Shown here in pieces: positions 59,433 to 64,000 of a stretch of DNA of 64,000 nucleotides. Origin of the DNA: Hymenopellis radicata (lineage: Eukaryota; Basidiomycota; Agaricomycetes; Agaricales; Physalacriaceae); NCBI GenBank assembly GCA_015501595.1, contig JADNRX010000092.1, forward strand, positions 99,238 to 163,237, given 5' to 3'. The position numbers and the translations under genes were made by a program. Position 1 is the stretch's first letter, and each line of letters begins with the position of its first letter. The notes under the pieces were generated by a model. The model did no database searches and was not told where the DNA came from. It saw only the letters and a list, made by a program, of their open reading frames with translations.

Positions 59433-60832
59433 CTATAATGCCGAGATGATTTGACTCTTGCTCTTGTTGTCGTTCCCGCGATCCGACCACTGATCGACGT
59501 CCGCGTGGGTCTCTTGAGTCTGTGTTATGGCGATCGTCATGTCCTTTCCGGGATACTGCCGACTCCGACTATGGTTCATGACCTGTATACGAGTAAGACT
59601 CAAATGGAAAATAACAGTCCCAGTAGTGCTTACTTGGAGGTCCAACGTATTGACTGCGTTGGCGCTACTCGAACCATTCATCTCCCGAGCGCGGATGCGC
59701 ATATTAAGAGTCTGTCGATTTTAGGAGTGAGATCTCACAATGACCAGCGCGATACTTGGATTTGACCTACAGTCAAGAAGGTCATCCTACGAGGAAGAAA
59801 GTCAACGACGCGACTCGGCAGAAGTAACGGCGACTTACGAGTACATACGGCCCAGATTGACACTAAAGACGTAGTGTATGTTCGTCGTTGTCATCGTTTT
59901 CGACAGGATCAGAACCATAGCCTTGCAGTCCAGTCAGATGCGCATCTCCAAGGCTATAGCTGCGACTTACCGCGCATATCGTCACTGGCACCGCGGACTG
60001 AATACCAACCTGAATATAATGGTTCAGGATCTTGTTGGTCCCTTAGAATGGGTGAGGTCAGGGATGTGGCGGACGTGAAAAGACTAACTCTGGAATGCGG
60101 TCCTTTTTTTGCCAGAGGAAGTAAGTCATCAAGGCACTGTACGAATGTCAGGATGATGCGAGAAGATTCAATTCGCAGCGTCTCACGTTAACGTCGCGTC
60201 GCAACCGACACTAATTCCGCCCCAAGCATAACTGATTTTTAAAAGCAGCGCACGATGGGTGACATCCGAGTCGGTCTGGAATTTAATGGAAGTCACCCAT
60301 GCAGGTGCGGCCGCGCCAAGACTGAGCACAACGAGGGCGAAGAACAGGATTAAGCTGCCTGAGAATTTGCGAACTCGGTTCGCAAGGAAAACCTGGACGG
60401 GGACTGCAGACCTTCAGGTCAGGTATAATCAGATGAGGGTCCAGCTTGTTGAAGAACGACGCGGGGTACGTACAAAGTAGAGAAAAGCGGCACCATGTTG
60501 AAGTTCCAAACGGTGGTTGCCAGCCACGGTGGGATCCGCGAAATTCACGATAACGTAGTTCCACAAGAGCGCAACAGAATTAATGGTGAGAAGCAGGTCT
60601 ATCAAGGCCATCCAAGCGACGGTTGCACTGCGTTAGCGTGAGTGGAGTTTACGGAGATTCGACGAGGAAACGAGAGCACCCACAGAAGGATACGACTGTC
60701 CTTGAAATCTAACGTGTAGTATTGGATATATTGACAGACGACCACGCCAAAAAGTAGAGCATGGACGACGACGCCTATGAGAACGGGGCCAATGACTTGT
60801 TTAACCACGACGGCGAGGGCGTTGGCATCCAT
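59433..60832 (-). pseudogene. DUF6534 membrane protein, right copy, frameshifted
   Basis: Mirrors 24508-25894. An added G (gtggctggca against gtgctggca, near 60528) shifts the frame after NFADPTV. There is also a 6-base insertion near 59545-59560 (gtatcc on the minus strand) not seen in the left arm. Termini are conserved (MDANALAVVV... and SQIISAL). Confidence 0.65.
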
Positions 60833-61499
60833 AGTACTGCGAAGGCGAAGGGCAGGGCGAGAACGAAAGAGGTAGCTTCTCGACTGTGCATATAAGCACG
60901 AGAAGCACAATAACACAATTAAATACTGACTTTTTGTCAGGGCGTAACGACATTATTGCAGGGATCATGCGAAAGGAGCACGCGATTTTCTCTCCAGCGG
61001 ACGCACTATAAAAACAGTGGCCATTTCTCGGAGTTGGCCTGCGTCTTCCTTTATCACTGAATCCCTGAATTCAGTAATGCTTCTCCCGAAGATATATGAT
61101 GACCGACGAAAGCTTCCGGCACTTTGTGTGGACGTTGATATACACACTGGACGATCTTTAGTTTCACGGAAGAAGAGGACTGGAGAGGACTTACTTACGA
61201 GAGGAGGCTCGAATGCATATGGCCCACTGATGTGCATCACAAACCCACGGTAAATTCGCTGATCGCCGGTCGTTGATTCTTCGACCTTGCCTAGATGGGT
61301 TTGACATGGACACTCAATTGCAGGTTCCTCGAGTCGAGGGAGTCCTGGTGCACCCAAGACGCCTAGTTACGACATGACAAGCCTTCCTAATTCTCTGATC
61401 AGAATGAGCGTATCATATCAGCTGATTCCAGACTGCTGTGAGAAAAAAGCACATAAACTTCCCATCCAAATTCTTGAACCCGGTCAATTCTTTCCTACG

Positions 61500-62748
61500 A
61501 TGCACAACCGCAGCTCATTCTCTGTCGGGGCGTTGCTCGTAGCGATTACGAGTCTCACCACCTCTCTGATCGTGACGCCCTCCGTCCCCGGTGGATTTTC
61601 TTCATTGGGAGCGCAGTGCCATGCGTCTATCTCCTCACCACGACGACGGGAAGCGAAGTCGTCGACTACCTAATGGCCTTCGCCATGGTCGTCTTCATCC
61701 TCACCGCGTCGGACTTGATCCTCATCTCCCAGCCCCAGCGCGACCGCCAGTGGGCGCGTCAACACAACTCAGAGCCGATCGAAAAGGCGCCCATTGGAGC
61801 ACGCGCAAATGGGGGCTACGGCTGTCTTCCAGTCTCCGTGGGGTTGGGTGGAGCAACGAGCCCAAGGTGTTCCGCCCTCGTGCCACCTGGAACTCCTCGC
61901 ACTTCGTTCATCGTCAAGAAAGTCGTGTCAATGGCTATGTGGGCGGTCGCTGTCGATATCGCCACTCTGTACGTTATGCAGTGCCCAGCATTCACGAAGG
62001 ACGGTGTATCGTTTGGGAACGGCCCTGGTACTGGAAGCCTGTAGATATGTTATTTTGGTTGACGATGGTCGAGGGCAACGCTGTCCTCATTCACGGCGCG
62101 GTCAGTATACTTTCTGTCGCGCTGCACCTCTCTCGCCCAGAAGACTGGACACACTCGTTCGGCTATTGGAGTGACGCTTATACTCTTCGGAGATTTTGGG
62201 GGTGCGTATCTTCGGGGATCTTGGACACACGAAGTCTAACACTTCCTAATAGGCGCGTGTGGCATCAGTTCCTGCGAGGCGTAAGTAACGCCGTCTCTAG
62301 CAAGATAAATATAACTCACAGAGCGGTTTCAGTTTTTATCGGCACATGGAAAATTCATGGCACGCCAGGTTCTGAATCTAAAGGCCGGAACCAATGCCTC
62401 ATCATACGTCCAACTATATGTCGCCTTCGTCCTCTCCGGTATCATGCACTTGGTAGCCGAGTATACCGCAGGAATGGGATGGACAAACAGCACATCCGTG
62501 ACATTCTTTCTCATCCAAGCCACCGGCATCGCCTTCGAAGACGGCGTTATTGCCGCCGTGGGTAGACTCGGTCTCAAAGAGGCGCGATCTGTCCGTACCC
62601 TTGGCTTTTTGTGGGTCCTTGTATGGTTCTATATGACGTTGCCACCATGGTGGGATCCCATACATCGCTTGGGACTATTGGCATGTTCGACAGGACACTC
62701 TTCCCAAGGGAGTGGTACGAGCTAGTCGTAAACGTTGCCGTACGTTAG
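61500..62748 (+). pseudogene. Wax-synthase-like O-acyltransferase, right copy, frameshifted
   Basis: Mirrors 22585-23839. Compared with the left arm it has four C where the left has five (61586-61589), lacks a c at 61807, has a changed and 2-base shorter sequence near 61889, lacks a c near 62016 and lacks a g near 62680. Each shifts the frame. The His-containing segment SGIMHLVAEYTAG is unchanged. Either a decayed copy or an under-called consensus. Confidence 0.75.
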
Positions 62749-63547
62749 AAGTAAAAGTCTGTAGATGTCGACGAGATAGTTCTCAGTGTCAAAGCTGTAA
62801 ATGCCATGATGGAATATACCTTGCTTGAAGCTGTCTGAATGATAAGAGCTCGACGTAACGCGACTAAAGGCGTCGCAATGTGGCTTAAGCTCTCTGAATT
62901 GGCAACTGCCTTGTCGTCGTCCTCGGAGAAAAGAAGATGGAGGCTGCTGCAAAACACAAGGCAATAACGCGTGTCACGTGGTGGTTCAAATGGCGACCAA
63001 TTCAATTGAATTCAAATTCGAAAATCCTCTTGTCCTACAAACGTCCAAGTGTTGGGCGCTCATATATGTGAACGACACTCGTCCGTGTCCGTGTACACTT
63101 CATCCGTCGATCCCGTCATCACTAGTGGGTCATAGCCCATCTCTGGATACGAGAAGTGTAACGGGAACCAACTTTATGGAGAAGCAAAGCTCTGAATGGG
63201 AGATTGCTTGAACGATAGTACGATGTGGAGGCTGCTGATGAGAAACAACAACACGTGTCACGTGGATTGAGTCTCAACGTCTTGCTCTCACTAGCTTCTC
63301 CATATGTAGTGGACCATATGGATTCTCACCGCATATGAACACGGCAGTAAAGGACGAGGAGCCTATTTGAATCGCTATTCATCTGGACTGGCCAAGGTCT
63401 ACAGCTAGCAACTACCTCGAAATACAGGCTTACAGCTCGGAAGTACTGACTGCGCGTCTGAAGGGTGATATAGACTTGGTAAAAGAAAAGAGATAATATC
63501 GGGTATGCATACAAGTCTTCCAAGAAACACAACATCATGGCCTTCAT

Positions 63548-64000
63548 TCAATTGAACGCCGTAACATGCAACGGCATCTGTGTACCTTCACCCTCCTTTC
63601 CACGCACTATCGGCATCATGATCCCGCCCACAGCTCTCCTGACCTGGATACCTTCGCAAGGCGCAAACCGAAAACTTTCCATCAAGTCGGTCAAGATCGT
63701 CTGCATCTCCATGACACTCGAGATGGAAATCGATCAGCCGACAAAACTTGTAAGAGTGTTACTGCTTACGAGTATCGCCAACCCAGGCAATTGCGGATTC
63801 CGGCGCCTGCAAACAGTAGTTAAGAGAAGAGTTTGAAGACAAAACAGAAGGGGAAATGACTCACTGAAGGTCAAACTGTCCGATTCATCAGTACCAGTAT
63901 CAGGAGCAACAATGATGGTACTAGCGACTTACACGTTCGCATAGACGCCAACGGACACTTTCTCCGAATTCCCAGCGCCACGTCCCTCTAGAAAGCGATC
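63548..64000 (-). pseudogene. P450 3' end, right copy, cut by window end
   Basis: Mirrors 21305-21756: PDRFLEG region at the window edge, the heme-binding block and the C-terminus HVTAFN. Only the 3' part is visible; the rest lies beyond 64000. Confidence 0.7.

Larger units (their letters stand above)
53405..64000 (-). repeat. Right arm of the inverted duplication
   Basis: Reverse complement of 21305-31805. The gene order is mirrored: GH55, tRNA-like element, reductase relic, DUF6534, O-acyltransferase, P450 end. Near its inner end (53520-53750) it keeps about 200 bp that the left arm lacks (deletion near 31660). Confidence 0.9.

Overview
The window looks like nuclear DNA of a mushroom-forming basidiomycete (Agaricomycetes). 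Genes are split by many introns of about 45-60 bp with GT..AG ends. The families present are typical of that group: Zn2Cys6 regulator, F-box/LRR, GH55 glucanase, DUF6533 and DUF6534 membrane proteins, a lipocalin-like protein and an NRPS-like adenylation-thiolation-reductase. No rRNA, CRISPR or bacterial-style operon was seen. Exon calls were made by eye from reading frames and splice sites, so boundaries are approximate unless stated.

Layout. 1-21 kb is mostly single copy: a Zn2Cys6 transcription factor (1070-3727), an F-box gene cut by a 548-bp palindromic transposon (3834-6001), a tandem duplication carrying two tRNA-like elements (6.4-7.1 kb), two tandem Ser/Thr-rich single-pass membrane proteins (7.5-11.7 kb), a transaldolase-like gene (12.3-14.1 kb), two hAT-type MITEs followed by a third tRNA-like element (14.5-15.7 kb), a rhodopsin-like 7TM gene (16.6-17.9 kb), a lipocalin-like gene (18.5-19.2 kb) and an internally deleted P450 (20.4-21.8 kb).

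From about 21.3 kb to 31.8 kb lies one arm of a large inverted duplication. The other arm runs from about 53.4 kb to the window end, where position 64000 corresponds to 21305. Each arm holds a P450 3' end, a wax-synthase-like O-acyltransferase, a DUF6534 membrane protein, a deleted relic of an adenylation-thiolation-reductase, a tRNA-like element and a GH55 glucanase. The left copies read mostly intact; the right copies carry several one-base frameshifts. The 21.6-kb spacer holds a DUF6533 gene, a third DUF6534 gene, a young intact Ty1/copia element (35653-40629) with identical LTRs and a 5-bp target duplication, a third Ser/Thr-rich membrane protein, an unrecognised multi-pass membrane gene, and the near-full-length parent of the adenylation-thiolation-reductase relics (49536-53327).

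Function. The reductase, P450 and O-acyltransferase would fit a small secondary-metabolite locus that was later duplicated in inverted orientation and partly decayed; this is inference. The three Ser/Thr-rich membrane proteins share a juxtamembrane FRRSA motif and a DAYGG tail and look like one paralogous cell-surface family.
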